Shown here: one piece after another, positions 13,291-26,870 of the stretch
Layout: each line of letters starts with the position of its first letter
How positions within the stretch are numbered: the stretch's first letter is position 1
NCBI RefSeq assembly: GCF_002078875.1
Contig: NC_034412.1
Span: forward strand, 78,544,041-78,608,040
Length of the DNA: 64,000 nt
Direction of reading: 5' to 3'
Source of the DNA: Numida meleagris
Taxonomy: Eukaryota > Chordata > Aves > Galliformes > Numididae
Notes under the pieces: model-generated
What the model saw: only the letters and a program-made list of their open reading frames with translations
Databases searched by the model: none
What the model was told of the DNA's origin: nothing
Translations under genes and position numbers: made by a program

Positions 13291-13883
13291 TTCATTTTTG
13301 AAGCTGCTGACTTCATTAAATGTTTAAATTTATTGTTAACTAATGCATTCTTTAAAGCAAGGCTGAATATTATTGGGATGCCCAATGTGCAACTTACTAG
13401 TTGCAGGAGGCAGAATGCAGTCGTTGTTGGTATCAAACCTCATGCTTGGCTGGGAAATGCAGATGTTTGTGGATGTTCATGCATATAAGAATATGCTCAT
13501 GCATATGCTCACCAATATGAATGTGGAATATCAATCCATCACAAGGGTTGCAATGGTGAACCTTTACTGAGTTTTAAATCAATGAGGCTTATGTATTGTC
13601 CAGATACACTATACAGAACTATACAGGTACTCTAATGAAGATTAAAACCCAAAAACATTAAGATCATATTCACTGTAATGAAACAAAAATAAAATAAAAT
13701 AAAAGTAGTCAGTTGTTAAAGCACGGTTTCAACTGGTACTAAATTGTATTTTCCTACATAATCTTATTTAGTATTCTAAAAAATATTTTAGTATATTGTT
13801 GCCAAAAATCACCCAAGAATTTTTGCAATGTCTATCATTTAAAGGAGCAACAATAATCTCTGTCAATAATCTTATATGAGAAT
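13291..13883. other. Unique sequence, no gene seen
   Basis: About 590 bp with no recognised element. If the hAT open reading frame continued to its N-terminus it should lie here on the minus strand, but I could not find a BED-finger Cys/His pattern. Confidence 0.45.
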
Positions 13884-14248
13884 AGACCAGACTAGACCAG
13901 ACCAGACCAGAATAGAATCAAATAGAATAAAACAGTTGGAAAAGACTTTCAAAGATCACCTAGTCCAACCACCTGACCACTTCAGGGCTAACCAAAAGTT
14001 AAAGCATATTATTGAGAGCATTATCCAAATGCTTCTTGAACACTTATAGTCATGGAGCATTGGACTCCTCTCTAGGAATCTGTTCCCGTGTACAACAACC
14101 CTCATGGCAAATAAACTTTTCTTGATGTCCAGCCTTGAATCTTTCCTGGTGTAGCCTTTTGCTGTTCTCCTTTGTATCCTGTCATAGGTTACCAGGCAGA
14201 AGAGATCAGCACCTCTCTTTCCACTTCCCCTGATCAGGAACTGTATAT
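13884..14248 (-). mobile_element. Older CR1 LINE fragment with expanded pentamer tail
   Basis: On the minus strand this is a divergent CR1 3' end. The tail side carries repeats of AGACC (13884-13910) and then AATAGAATC units, followed by the 3' UTR (CCTAGTCCAACC) and the last part of ORF2 (about 13985-14248). It is more diverged than most CR1s in the window and may belong to a different subfamily. The AGACC repeat probably grew from the tail octamers. It is non-coding. Confidence 0.8.
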
Positions 14249-17009
14249 TGCAGTAGACAAATGTAATATATAGTAAAATAACCCTCTTCCTAACTAAAAG
14301 AATGTTCTCAGAATACAGTTGTATATTGTTAAGCTGTTGATATGATTACAGTAAATTTGTATTTACCTATGTTCAACAGATTACATCAAAAAGTCATTTT
14401 TGCAGGAGTAATACTTCAGTGGCAGTAGAACTTGCATGTAAGGAAGTGAATAAATTATGAGGTTAAAGATTAATTAAAAATTTAAATAAATGTGAAGGAA
14501 TCTTGAAAGAAAATGTTGGAAAAGGAAATTTGAACAGATACTCTTCAGGGCACAATTGCATGTGTTTAAGCTTATACAATAAAATGTTAGAATACAAAAT
14601 TGTGTGATTTTGTTTAATGAGGACTTCCTTACACCACTGATGTTTATTTTTATTATTCCGTAAAAACCCAGAAAGCCACAGAAAAAATAATGTTGATCAT
14701 TATGTGTATTTTAACACACAAGAGAGGATTAAAGTGTAATCATTTAAGTACGCTTCTGAGACAGCCTTTCTTCAAAAGAGTAATTGAGGGAAACAGTCAT
14801 ATTTTAAACACCTATCTGCATGTATGAATCTTGTATTTCTGTTTACAGTTTACAAAAAAAACATATTTAAAGCATGTACCATTACTAAAAACTCTATTCA
14901 AACATTGCTAATCAATTGTTTCATTTGCATTTGCAATTATAGAATTAAAAATATAAGGAATTAATTAAGATTTAACCTACTGGGAAAAAAAAAAAGAGTG
15001 GTGGCAATGAGCATTTCAGTAGATATGCCCACTACAAATTCTTTAGTTAATACTGAAAGATTAGACAAAATGTAATTTGACTTGTAAATCACAGTTTAGG
15101 TCTGTTTCTCTAGGAAACAATGGTCTCTCAGAGAGTGTAGTAAGAAGGTTGTGATGAAAATAAAACTACTGCTTTTTCTATCTTTTCTCTGCATTGAATG
15201 TCTATATTGCACCAGATAATAAGAAGAAGCTAGTTCTGGGAGCCCCGTACAAAAAGCAGCTGAGTCACTATGATTGTTATGGTACTATTCAAGTCACTCC
15301 AAGTCAGGATTATATTCTATTCATTTATTCCAGTACATGCAGGATTAAACAAACAAAAACCACAATCAGGTGTCACGCTATAAAATAGCTCACAATTTAG
15401 GATTTATAGGTTTTTTTTGCTCCCTGAGCTGCTAGTGGCTTTGATTAGGCTTCCTTTGGAACTATAAGCATTAGATACTCAACAACAAAAGCAGAAACTC
15501 CTGAGGAAGTATAGGACAAGAAGGTGTGGGATCTAATTCAGGTATCAAGTACTGTGACAGTTGCTTGCTCAGCATCAGACTTTTAGTATGATTGTAGGCA
15601 TGTAGGCTAATGCACCAATAACTACAATTCTCAGCCGAGGTCTGCAGAGACCTGGCAAGATGCCTCATACTGGCTTATCCTTCTTTTTCTCCCCAGGGAG
15701 AATAAAACTGCACAAACAACTGAAGAATAAGAATAGAAATGTGGCCAAAAATCACAACTCTCTGAAGAGATGTAAACTAAGGCTTCAGAAGTGCAGGTTG
15801 CATCCTAGAGCCAGATTCAGATTTTATAATATATTTATCTCATTATGTTTCTATAATAGAACAGCTCCCACCAGATTCTGGTATGGTAAGTAATGAGATA
15901 CAGCAGAAAGGAGAGTTTAATTTATCTGTACTAATGAAAATGTTTATATGTCATGCATAGCTGTACTTAATACAATGTAACTAAAATCCCCAGTTATGCC
16001 AGTGGTTTGAGCACATTCCTAATCTGCAAAAAAAAAAAAAAAAAAAAAAAAGCCAGTTTGGTCTTCTGCCAAAATAAATCACTCACAGAGGATATCACAA
16101 ATAGTAATAAGATGAGAAAGCATGGCCTCTGAGGAGCAATCATGGTTTATTTAGATGAGAAAAAACACAGGGAGGAACACAATGATGTCTTTGCAATTTA
16201 ACCAGCATCTTCACAAAGAGGGCAGTGAAAAGCAGCTCTTGCTGTCTGCTGTATTTCCTTTATTGAAGTAGTTTTAGTTTGAGAGATGTTGCTTCTCTGT
16301 TTTCCCAAGTTCGAACTTAGTGAGCTCTGTAATAATACTAGGAAAACCCATGTTTAACTGGAGGCTGAAAATTATTTTAAATCTTTCACTATGCCCACCT
16401 ACACCTATTACTTCGCAGAAGAAATGATGTAAAATGAACATGAATAAAATATCAGCAAAAGGTTACACAAAATTAAAAATCACCAATATAAAGCCCATTT
16501 AGCTTTAGTCTTTCCAAGAGGAGTGAGAATAGCCATCAAACATAAGAATTGCAGATGTTTAAAAATAAAGAGATAGGTGAAGTTCCTCTGAATGGAAAAT
16601 GGTAGAAAACTAGTGAACTGGTGTGTTTGGAGAATGGCCAATAGATTTTTTAGCTTACATTTAAGCTTTTATTTGTAGTGGATGTATATACACACCTTAG
16701 GCACTTCAAGATACCTTAGTAGTAATAGTATCAGATATTAGATAGATTACAATCCTTTTCAATCTGTGATGAAATAGATGCAATTTTATTCCTAAAGATT
16801 GATTTCCTAGTAGTATCCTTTGAAGTAAAAATTTTAATTTAGACATAGGTAGGTTTTCTTCATTTATTTTGTCTAATAACCTTAAATTCTACATTAGCCT
16901 CATGCATAAACTTTCTTTTTCTTATATTGATTCTCTGGTACTTTACTGTTCTATACGGTAATTAAAATTTTAAATTCAATTTTTTGATCTGAAAATTTTA
17001 ACAGAAAGG
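14249..17009. other. Unique AT-rich sequence, no gene seen
   Basis: No recognised exon or transposon. A run of 24 A residues lies at 16028-16051; its flanks match no retrocopy that I recognise. Confidence 0.5.
16028..16051. repeat. Poly(A) tract, 24 nt
   Basis: An uninterrupted run of 24 A. There is no recognisable gene body upstream and no obvious target duplication, so I do not call it the tail of a processed pseudogene. Confidence 0.9.
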
Positions 17010-17318
17010 AGACCAATTTTTTTACATGAGCAGATAGTGATAGGACAAGGGGAAATGGCTTTAAGCTAAAAGAGAGAAGATTTAGGACAGATGTTAGGGG
17101 GAGATTTTTTAATTGGAGGCTGATGAGGCACTGGCACAGGCTGCTCAGAGAAGCTGTGGATGCCCCCTTCCTGGAGGTGTTTAAGGCCAGGCAGGATGGG
17201 GCCCTGGGCAAACTGATCTGGTGGGTGGTAACCCTACCCATGTCAAGGTGGTTGGAATTAGATGATCCTTAAGATCCCTTCCAAACCAAACTGTTCCATG
17301 ATTCTATGATTCTGTGAT
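17010..17318 (+). mobile_element. CR1 LINE 3'-end fragment
   Basis: This is a 5'-truncated CR1 of about 310 bp running from the C-terminal ORF2 region (GATAGTGATAGGACAAGGGG) through the GGCAGGATGGGGCCCTGGGC segment to a tail with three degenerate octamers (CATGATTC, TATGATTC, TGTGAT). The 96-codon reading frame on the opposite strand is an antisense shadow. Confidence 0.95.
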
Positions 17319-17363
17319 AAATATATTACTTCAAGATGTAAGTTTCTCTGCGTTCTCTTTTTT

Positions 17364-17437
17364 CCCAATTTCGATCCTGAGAGAGGGGCTAGAGAAGCCA
17401 ATATAGTGAACACTTTAACCACTGAGCTATTTTCTCA
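17364..17437 (-). repeat. Possible tRNA-derived relic (SINE/MIR head or tRNA pseudogene)
   Basis: On the minus strand TAGCTCAGTGGTTAAAG (17413-17429) matches the tRNA box A/D-arm pattern. About 35 bases downstream, AGGATCGAAATTGGG (17364-17378) resembles box B and the T-arm. The order and spacing fit an internal polymerase III promoter. The acceptor stem does not pair convincingly, so this is at best a pseudogene or the head of an ancient tRNA-derived SINE. It lies just after the tail of the preceding CR1. Confidence 0.35.
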
Positions 17438-17568
17438 CTGCAATTCCTGTTTGCGCTTCCGAGTAAAATAAAATTCCTGGTAACCATGCAATTACATTCA
17501 GTTCTACCTGATTCACAAGTTTACACTCCTGGACCTTAGGTATTATCTTGTTTCAGCAATTTTCAACA

Positions 17569-18037
17569 TGCCATGGTTTTGTGATGTTTTGTTGTCAGTA
17601 TTCCACATTATAACATCATGTAAAGCACTGGCAGTTAAAGAGTTAATGTTCCAGTTCTGTGGACTGCCATTTCTGGGTGCTTGGTTCTCCGAAGGGGAGG
17701 GGACGAGCTGCATTCCCCGCGGATCTTTGCGCCTGGAGGCGGTAGGGGAAGCTGCCTGGCTGACCAGGAGTTGTTCTCTTTGTTCGCTGCAGAGAAGCAC
17801 GTGGTCCCCCTGCAGTTTACAGAGCAAGGCCTCGGTTTCGGACACTCTCTCTCATTTTGTTTGATTTCTTGGCCTCAATTCCGATATCATATTTAGTGAA
17901 TTAACGTTCATCCTCAGATGGTTGCCACTGTTTTGTTTAGACCCTACCCTTCCCCCATTTCCCCAGGGTGTGGGTCTGCGAGTCCTCTGCTTTATTAGTC
18001 ACGGGACTGGTCAGGGCAGGCCTGTAAACTGCCGACA
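17569..18037 (+). mobile_element. LTR family 1, copy A (divergent endogenous retrovirus LTR)
   Basis: This LTR starts TGCCATGG and ends GCCGACA, and aligns along its length with the copies at 27.6, 51.0 and 57.5 kb. The shared landmarks are the ACATYATAACATCATGTA block near the 5' end, the CTCAGATNGTTGCC block, and the final CYGTAAAC...GACA. With the 57.5-kb copy it also shares a GTTAAAGAGTTAATG insert missing from the other two, which suggests an older subfamily. From 18038 to 18131 a second stretch resembles the same 3' end and again ends TGACA, so the 3' end may be partly duplicated. No clean target duplication is visible. Reading frames in it are chance. Confidence 0.8.
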
Positions 18038-18131
18038 CTTTTTTTTTCTCCTTTCTTTCCTTTCCAGGCTGGAGGGCCTGTGGGCCTGCTGTCCCCCTGT
18101 CACGGGCACAGATGCAGAGATAACTCTGACA

Positions 18132-21100
18132 ATTATTGGTGGAGAACACGGGCACGCTTAAAGTCAAGGAGTTGCAGAGTGCTGTAGCTAGCTTTGACCT
18201 GCGTAGATTAGATTATAGGCCAGGTGGTCTGCCAGACTCTAAACACTATACAGAGCTGTATTTTTTTTTCCTCTTTTCCTAGCAAATGCTGGATCATATA
18301 CTACTCTTTGATTAATACCAACAATCTAGTTTAATGCAGTGAAACAATCAACAGTCTTTACCACTCTGCTTTAGTAATACTTTGGATAGAGAACTAATAT
18401 CACAAAATAATTTTAAAATGTATATTTCTGTATGAGAAAAACACTGAACTGAATCTGGAGCAGAGAATGTTGAACTGTGTTTAGTAACTGGTAAGGAACT
18501 TAGTTGATTTGACAATATTGACTGTAAATTCTACATCTATTAAATAATTAAATATCAATGCTTGCCATTTTTCAGGATAGCTTTTTGCACTGAAGTATGT
18601 TATAGCCACCTTTGCCCATCAGATGCTGAAGGAATAAAGTTACTGGTGTTACAGTATCAATATTAAAGTGTTTTGCATATTCTTCTGATAAAAATTATCA
18701 TTATTTTCATGTTTTTTCTCAACTCTTGTAGTGCCCTATGGTGGATTCTGCAATGGTGCTGAACAAGGGATTCTCTCTAAATATATGTAAGAATTATATA
18801 TTATTGAGGAAAGGGAAGAAAATACAGCACAGTAAATTAATAATCTAGGGAGTAAAAAATACGTAATAAAAACTAATGTTTTAAAAAACATTAGAAAAAA
18901 CGTGATTTGCTGCCTTGATTCAAACCCTCTGTTTGATTTACAGGGCACTTGCTTTAAGTAATACACATAGCATAAGACATTTATAGCTCACTGAAAAATG
19001 TGCTCTGGAACAGTTGATGAGAAACCAATGAACACACATACTTAGGTGTAGTCATCTTTTAACAAAGCAGAAGCAATTTAAGGAAGTGACTTTCATAAAG
19101 GAACCTTCATAGTGAACTAGACAATAATAAGAGTATGTTTAGAAAAGTTATGAAATCGACTGGAGTGCCCTTCTTTATTTCAGTTTTGAGCATTGTGTGT
19201 TTTTTTTTGTTTTTTTCCTCAGGGAAAAAATAGTGATGCAGATTAAAAAAAGCCCACAATATAATTGTCTAAAGCAGTTCCTGAAAGTTGGGGAAATTAA
19301 TTTTCATACACATTTTCAAGTCACCAGTATGGGATATTGTACATAATATTATGAGTGAATAAATGAAGTTGTTAGAAAAAAAACAAAAAACTTCTCTTGA
19401 TTTGGGAGGAACAAAAACTAAGTGAAGGTATTAGACATAAGTAGATCACAGTATTACAGTCAATGAATAGTGTGTTTGTGATAAAAAGTGAAATGAGACC
19501 AATAATGAAGTTTTACATGAAGATGCAAAGTATTAATTATAGGGCTTTTTTCATACAACATATTTTTTGTGTTTTATGCACGTATATTCGTATACATAAA
19601 GACAGAATGTCTTTTAGTGATAAAAGTTTCCAATGTGATTGAAAGGCCTTATACTTCATTTAAAAATATTTATGATATTTGCATTGAATCTAACAAAATT
19701 TTATCCTTCAGGGAAGTGTTTCAGAAAGAAATATAACAAATGACAACTTCTCTTAAACCATCTTTTAGACAGAAACCTGCGAAGGTTCCTCCTAGTCCCT
19801 TTAGCTCAGTCCTACTGGGACTACTGGGACCATTCAGGAGTAAGACAATAAAATTGTCATTAAGATCTTTATGCCCCACCAAATTTTCCTTTTGCAACTC
19901 TTATGTATATATGCATATAGGTGTGACTAGTATAGTAGCACTAGTTGAACTTTTTTTACCTAGGGTAGCAGGCCAAATAAAAGAAGTAGTGATTCAGTTC
20001 AGCTTTTGTGTAGCTACTGGTATTTAGGCAAACACTAAAGAACATCTGGCTGCGCTTTCCCACCACAATGAAAAAAGAGTTAACCTCTCTTTAAACTTCC
20101 AGAGTCAATGTCCATACAAAATTCAGGTTGAGCGTACTTACGTGTCTGTAGCCAGCAACTCTGGACTCATAAGGTGAGAAGGATGGCAAAAAGTGGAGGA
20201 GTGGTGCCTTGTACTATTCAGAAATGTAAGTGAACAGCTTAATTGCAATATCTGCACCAAAGGATTATACCTCTTATTCAATATATTGTTTTGAATTAAA
20301 AAACGAGAAATTAAGAATCAAAATGCAGGAAACAAAACCTATGGGAGGTCTGCACCTTAACTGTGTCACTTACTCTTGAGAAAAACAGCACAACAGCTTC
20401 TAGATAGACAAAAAACTGCAACACACAAAAAGTAAGTAACTGAATACAAACAGAGCTAACTATTTTAATTAGAACTATGGAAATATTAAAAGCCCTTTTC
20501 TTCATTTTTTTTCCTATCTTTTTATTTTACCAATAGCTTAATTTTTTAAAAAATATAAATTATAAAAGCACTTCAAACAACAACTGCATCTAATTATTAG
20601 TTTTGAAAAATCTTTTTCAGGTGCTCACAAATAATGTTATAAAAACAATACTGATAGCCAGTTTTGTAAAAGTCACGTAGGGACTTAAAATAATCGAGAA
20701 AAATACTGAAACAGATATGTGGTTATATAGAAAGGAAGTCTTTCCACTGCTTACAAAATTACTTATTCTGCAATTGAACTGATACAGCTATTACAGAATA
20801 ATTATTAATGTGTGGGGATGATGGTTACTAAAAATGTACTTTTCTAAAAGGAGTAACAGTAGCCTAGCAAGAATGAAAATAATTAAAACTTAAGTAGTGT
20901 GTAAAATGTAATCAGCTTGATTCATTCTGTGAACATAAGGAAACATGGTGTTTTCTGCTTTCCAATGATTTGCATTAATGTGTAAAGCAGTACCTCAAAT
21001 GAATCTGTTTTTAATAGGGGTTAACTTATAGAGGATTCTGCCTTATTTTGCCTCAAACGATTTTTTTTTACAGCTGCAAACAACTTTTTTGAAGTAAACC

Positions 21101-24100
21101 TTGTTTCTGTGAAGAGGAGTATTTTAATGTAGATGTTGATGGTGTGGGAGACTTGACATTCAGAAGTTTCTGCTGATCAGCAGTGTTTCCTACAGAATTT
21201 ACTACAAGGACAGAAGAACTAAGAAGGAGCTAGTGAAGAAGTTACTGAAATAAGAACTGAACTGGGGTGAACATAGAGAGAGAAACTATTTGAGAGCTGC
21301 ATTCCCATAGGATTTAATGTTGTCTTGCCATATAGTATAAAAAAAAAGTGATAGGTGGTGACTTAAGGGGTGACTCTATCAGACTGTCAAGATCTGTGTT
21401 TTGATAAATATAACAGAGACAGCTCCTAGACATGATATGAAACTATACTGTAATTCATGTATGTTTGCTTTACTTATTTGCTTTATTAAATGGTGTGTGA
21501 TGGTAGAGAGAGATTATGAAACAAGCCAACAAATGATAACAAAGCAGCATTCTGACAACTTTGTGTAAATGATGAATGCATTCCATACACTTCAGATGGT
21601 TTTACTGGTATTTTCCTCAACAGTTACTTGTTATTCTGAGATAGTCACTTGTAAGGAGACTTTAAATGAAGGATTGAATTAAACTGTTTCCCTTACTTAT
21701 ATTGAATCACCTGTGCATGAAGCTTGAGGCATGAAGCAACAGCAGGTTGCAAACAGTATTACTTTCTATGCACTCTCTTGAACCTTTTTAGTAATTAAAC
21801 ACTACATACATACTAACAAATATGCTTATAAAAAATTCTCATTATAGTTATCTTCATTTTAGAGGTATAAGTGAAACCAATTAACCTACTTTTTCCTCTA
21901 AATAGTGGCTAAAGCTGTTGAAATGTCAAGTGGTATATATTGGGGATTACCCTGAAACATAAATATTGCCTAGCAGCTTTTAAGAAAATTGATTTTTGCT
22001 AAAAGTTGCCCAGCAATAATTTTTTACAGATTTCAATTCCAAAGTGAGGTCTGGGTGCTGGATTCCTTTCATCCTAACAACAGATGAAATACTTGCAGGA
22101 GGAGTATAGGATGGCCCAATCACAGATGTGGTGTTTTGAGTGACTTCGGAACAGAACATTCTGTTCACTTGAAAACTGATCATATTCTGAAGAACTGTCG
22201 TGATTCCACTTTGATGTAACTCTATGAAAAAATGAGTTACTCAAGTTCAAAGCATGCAGTTGCAGTAAGATAAAACTTAGCATGTCACAGCTAAAAGTAC
22301 TGTCCTGCAGCCTCTGTTCATAAATGTAAAGTACCTTGAAGTGTATGTATAGGGTGACTGAAGAATGGGAACAATTTAGAGAGATGTATTGGGTTTGTAG
22401 CTACTAGATGAGGCTGCAAATAAAGGCACTGAAGAAATACTTGCTATTTATTCAACCTGTCCATAGCACAGAGTTGATTGTGTGTGTGTGCTATGTTACT
22501 AGTTCTACCTTTGTGTCACTTAGCCTGTAATCAACAGTTATTGAGCTATAAAACACATGGATATTGATTTCTTTTAAGAACAGTATTAGTCATTATGCAG
22601 TCCACAAATGTAGCTACTTTCAATCCTTATGCACCTTAGCAAAAAAAAGGTAAATGCTGATGGCACTACTGTATGATTATTGATTGTTTCTATAGAATTA
22701 TGTTTCATTCATGATTGATTTTTTCTTTTAAAATTCACATCTTCAAAAGGGTGTTATTAAAGGTTCCTGATTATTTTAGCTGCCCTGAGCAATTTTTCTT
22801 CCCCAAACTGATCTGAAAAATTACAGTGCACTGTGCACAGTGTATTAAGGTAAAACATTCAGACATCCTTCATCCTCATGCAGAAAGGGCAAAACTAGTT
22901 CTGCCAGTTCACTCTGAGATTTGATTGTACAAGTGAAAACACACACCTCTTATATCTATGACAGAGTTCAGGGGAAATCTAATCAATGCAAAACTCAGGA
23001 TCCACAGCATCACATTAAGTGAAATTATATGTATTATATTACATTTAAGTGAAGTTTGGTCTGTGAAAATTAGTTGGTTGCAAATATTCAAGTCAACTTA
23101 TAGCTGAATAAGAGTAAGTTAAAAATAGAAACTAAAGTTTATGTTTGTTCACCCTGATATGTGCTGTATTTCTCTGTTAGTATCATACTCTGTTTTTCTA
23201 ATACATTATGCTTTTCATACGTCTATACTGGTTTCCTTATCCCGAGATACCTTTTGTGAAGTACTGCTTTGTGTCATGAATACTTAACCAGAAATGCACT
23301 TCTTACATGATATATGCTATCACAGAAGAGTTTGTTTTCATAGAGGATTTTTATATTCCTCTGTAAAGTAGAACCTATTCTGTCAATCAGCTTTGGATGA
23401 CCAGATATACCAGAGATACGTTCTTGCTGAGAGCTTGATTATTTTCAGGTGAGGTACTAGCAGAGATTAATTTGACTATTAAATAAGAAATTCTGTTTTC
23501 CCTAAAATGAGTTGTAGTCCTCCTGTTCATCTAAGAAGCCTTCAATATCTAAAATTAGATTAGGTTAGATAAACAAATGAATAGGCTTAAAAACTATGCA
23601 GAATATTTTACATTTCCAGCCAGTTAGATGCTTGCAAGAGCACTAGCTGAGCAGAATGTCTCTTGATTACAAGAGGAATGGTTAAATAGTTTTAAGAACA
23701 CTGAGTATATAACAAATACTAAGAAGCCTGTGAAAAGTAAAAAGATGCAATTAAACAAACTTTAATTGATTTATTTTCCTGATTGATTTACTATCCTGAC
23801 TAATTTTCCTCAATAGTATTTAGGGTAGAACAAATTTAACTGCATTTCTTCTGATCCAAAATTATTTTTATTTACTTTGTAGGAGAGGAGAAAAATGTCT
23901 AATGGAGCTCAACAAAGATGAGATTGTTTTCTGAAGCACAAATCAGAGATGCTTTAGGCATTGTGATGACATATTATTATTGTATTAGTATTATCACTTT
24001 ATTAAAGAAAATTGGGAATGTAAAGTTGACATGCACTGCAAATTTGTGATGCCTTGTAGATGTGTATTTTTTATATACAAACACTACAGTCCAGTATGAA

Positions 24101-26199
24101 TTTCTATATCTTCATTACTACTAGGGACAGCTTAGGAATCATACAGTTTTTGTTTATTCTAACTGCAAATTCACACTTCCAAAGTGACCTAATGATATGC
24201 ATAGCATGTGTTTCAATTTCTTATTATGTAAGAGAAAAGTAAAGTAGTTCAGAGGAAGGCTGAACAGCTTTTCATCTTTCTACAGAAGGAATCCTGTAAC
24301 TAAGAAGTTCCTTCTGATAGTATGATTTTTCACCATTCCTTTGAAAGATAGGGAAGAGGAGAAAAAAAAAAGGTTTCTCATATGTAGGAGTAGAATGTGG
24401 AGATATACAATAGTAAACTAAAACCATTATACACACGATTTTTCTTCTTGAGAAGTCAAGCGGTTTTCAGAGAAACAGAAGATAAATGGTGGACAGAGCT
24501 TGAGAAGAATGACAGCCGTAAGTGGTGAAGTTTCCCACTCAAAAGACTAAATTTTACATTCAGGGTGTAAATACACAGATATTTTCAGGATTTCTGTGGA
24601 AGAACAGTAAGATATCCAAAATGTTCCTTTTTTCTTGAACACTTCAAGAAGGAAATAATTTATCCTGGAATAAAAATGAAGAATGAGATGGATTCCAAAA
24701 CTTCATATGTAATTCCAAGCTTGGAGCCAGAATTAAAACTGTATTACAAAGAACAAATTATAATAATGACTGTTCCCTAAGCCAGGGAGATGAACTTAAA
24801 AATAGTTTTATATCTGACTAACTTCCTTCAGATGTTTATTTCTTTATAAGTAGTTTTCTCTTTCATGGTGTGAATAGAGGTTTTTTTGTTTTTGTTTTTT
24901 GTTTTTTTTTTAATGTTGAAGGCCTTACTTGATACTAACTTCACTACTCTTTGCATCAATTTCCGTATGTGCTTTACATTAAAAGAAGGGTTATAGCTGA
25001 GGCTGTTGCTGCGGAGAGGCTTTTCTGCAGCAGAAATATATCTTCATTTTAGGCCTGGATTTTACAAAGATTTTCCAAGTTCCACAAATAATCTTTGTTT
25101 AAAAATATTTCATATATGCATTTCCATGCAATAATAAAATATTATTAATTTTATCTTCAGCATGTCCTGAGTTTTACCTTAGAAAGACTCTCACTTATGA
25201 TGTCTTAGTTAGATACGTGGTGTAACTAAGCTGTGCCAAATCTGTATTCAGCAAGAGAATTCTGTGAAAGTCTATACTATAAATGGAGTTGAATATTGTA
25301 TCTCTAGAGGAATTGTTATAATTGGTACTGCAGTTAAGACGCATGCATTAGGTAATAATTTGCTCTTTGTGGTGAGAAGTGTAACTATATTTGATTGATT
25401 TAAACAATATTTAACAGCAGCAAAAATCCTTTTTAACAATAAGGACTGCAACTTTCTGAATCACAAAGTAAGAATTTCTTAAATATCTGGCTAATATCAT
25501 TAATTTCCTGACTTAATACTCAAATAAGACTTATCTTACTGGTTTTATTGTATTGATTTAAAATTTAATTAATTTAGAATTAATCACAATACGCATACTT
25601 CAAATAAATAAAGTCCATAGAAAAATACGCACATAAACCAACGTAAGATTAGAAAGTGTAGTTTTCAGTAATTTCACACTTAGAGCTATTTAAACCCTGA
25701 CCCTCTTGAGCTTTGGATAATAGGTCTGGAGGAAGAAGGAGGTGCTGGTAAGAGCCAGATAAAGAAAATTCATATTAGAATACTAAACTGCCATAAAAGC
25801 TTACTACAAAAAGTTGCCAATAACATTGCTGCAATAGAAAAGTCAGTGAAGATAATACTTTGAAGGACATAAATAAAAGAGTGAAGCAAAGCAAAGCAAA
25901 CATTTCTTTAGCTGAAGAAAATGCTAACAAAGCAGAATAAAGGATTTTAAAATGAAAAATTGTATTCAAATGGTCCTCTTGCATTAAGAAAGCCAAGCTT
26001 GGAAGAATAAAGTTCAGTGCTTTGTAAGCATTTGTTAGGAAATGGTACTACAACGAAAAATTCTAGTTCTTTAGGAAAAAAAATGAAGTGGGACTCTTTA
26101 TGACAAAATACAAAAGAGATAGCTAAAACAATAAGGTAGAGACCTAACATGCTTTTTAGATATTGTAAGAGATTATTCTTTTTCCACCTTTGCCTCAAA
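18132..26199. other. Long unique AT-rich stretch, no gene seen
   Basis: About 8 kb, the longest repeat-poor stretch in the window. The first 100 bases after LTR copy A (to about 18235) could be leftover retroviral leader sequence. Beyond that I see no exon, RNA gene or transposon; a short TG run sits near 22484 and T-rich runs near 24880-24912. Confidence 0.5.
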
Positions 26200-26870
26200 G
26201 CTTGCTGAGGAACACAGATGGACAAGTCCAGCAAGTCCTGGTCAAAGTTGATAAGATCTTTTGTCTGATGATTTGCAGGCCAGGGGCAAGGAGGGAGAGA
26301 TAAGTAGCAGCTTAATGGCCAGGAAGTGGTCTTTTGTGTGGGCTCATCTCGAGGGAGATAGACATCTCAGGGGTGCTGCACCTGACTCTTACCTAAGAGC
26401 CCGGGAATGCCACGTTGGCAGAAGAAAAGGATAAAAAAGGGACCTACAACCAAGAGGTGAGGTGTCTGACATCAGATGCCTCATGATGTGATACCTGCCA
26501 GCTGCTGGACTCTCCTGGGCCTGCTACTTGCTTGCTGCCTGTTTCTCCTGAACTCGCTGTCACTGTACCTGCTTTCTGCCTAAGGGTGGCCACTCTGCTG
26601 AATCCTTCTCCTGTGCTCCCGCTCCTTTATCGGCCTTGAACCATAAGAACATCATGCAACAGGATGCTGCTGGATCTTTGGTGGTGACTGTCCCCACTTT
26701 ATGTAATTCTTGCTCCTTTCCTATCTTTCCTATCGCCCACTTTCCCTTCCCCATCACCCTAATTCGTAATAATTGCTGGCCTTCCCTTCCCCATCTCCCT
26801 GATTGCCTAGGATTTGTAATAAACTGGTTGCACCAACATTTGAACCATTGTTTCTTAATCTCATGTTGAG
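26200..26870 (+). mobile_element. Probable LTR of an endogenous retrovirus, family not identified
   Basis: This block is more GC-rich than its surroundings and has LTR-like promoter and terminator signals in one direction: a TATA-like GATAAAAAAGG at 26430-26440 and a polyadenylation signal AATAAA at 26818-26823, with pyrimidine-rich sequence between. There is no protein-coding match. Both borders are uncertain because I could not find matching TG/CA ends with a target duplication. It could be another GC-rich repeat or an unannotated promoter/exon; solo LTR is the best reading. Confidence 0.5.

Noticed and set aside
16028..16051. A24 tract as the tail of a processed pseudogene
   Set aside because: No gene-like sequence precedes it on either strand and no flanking target duplication is visible.
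26200..26870. GC-richer block as a coding exon with CpG-type promoter
   Set aside because: No sustained open frame or protein motif; the TATA-to-AATAAA layout fits an LTR better, though borders remain unproven.
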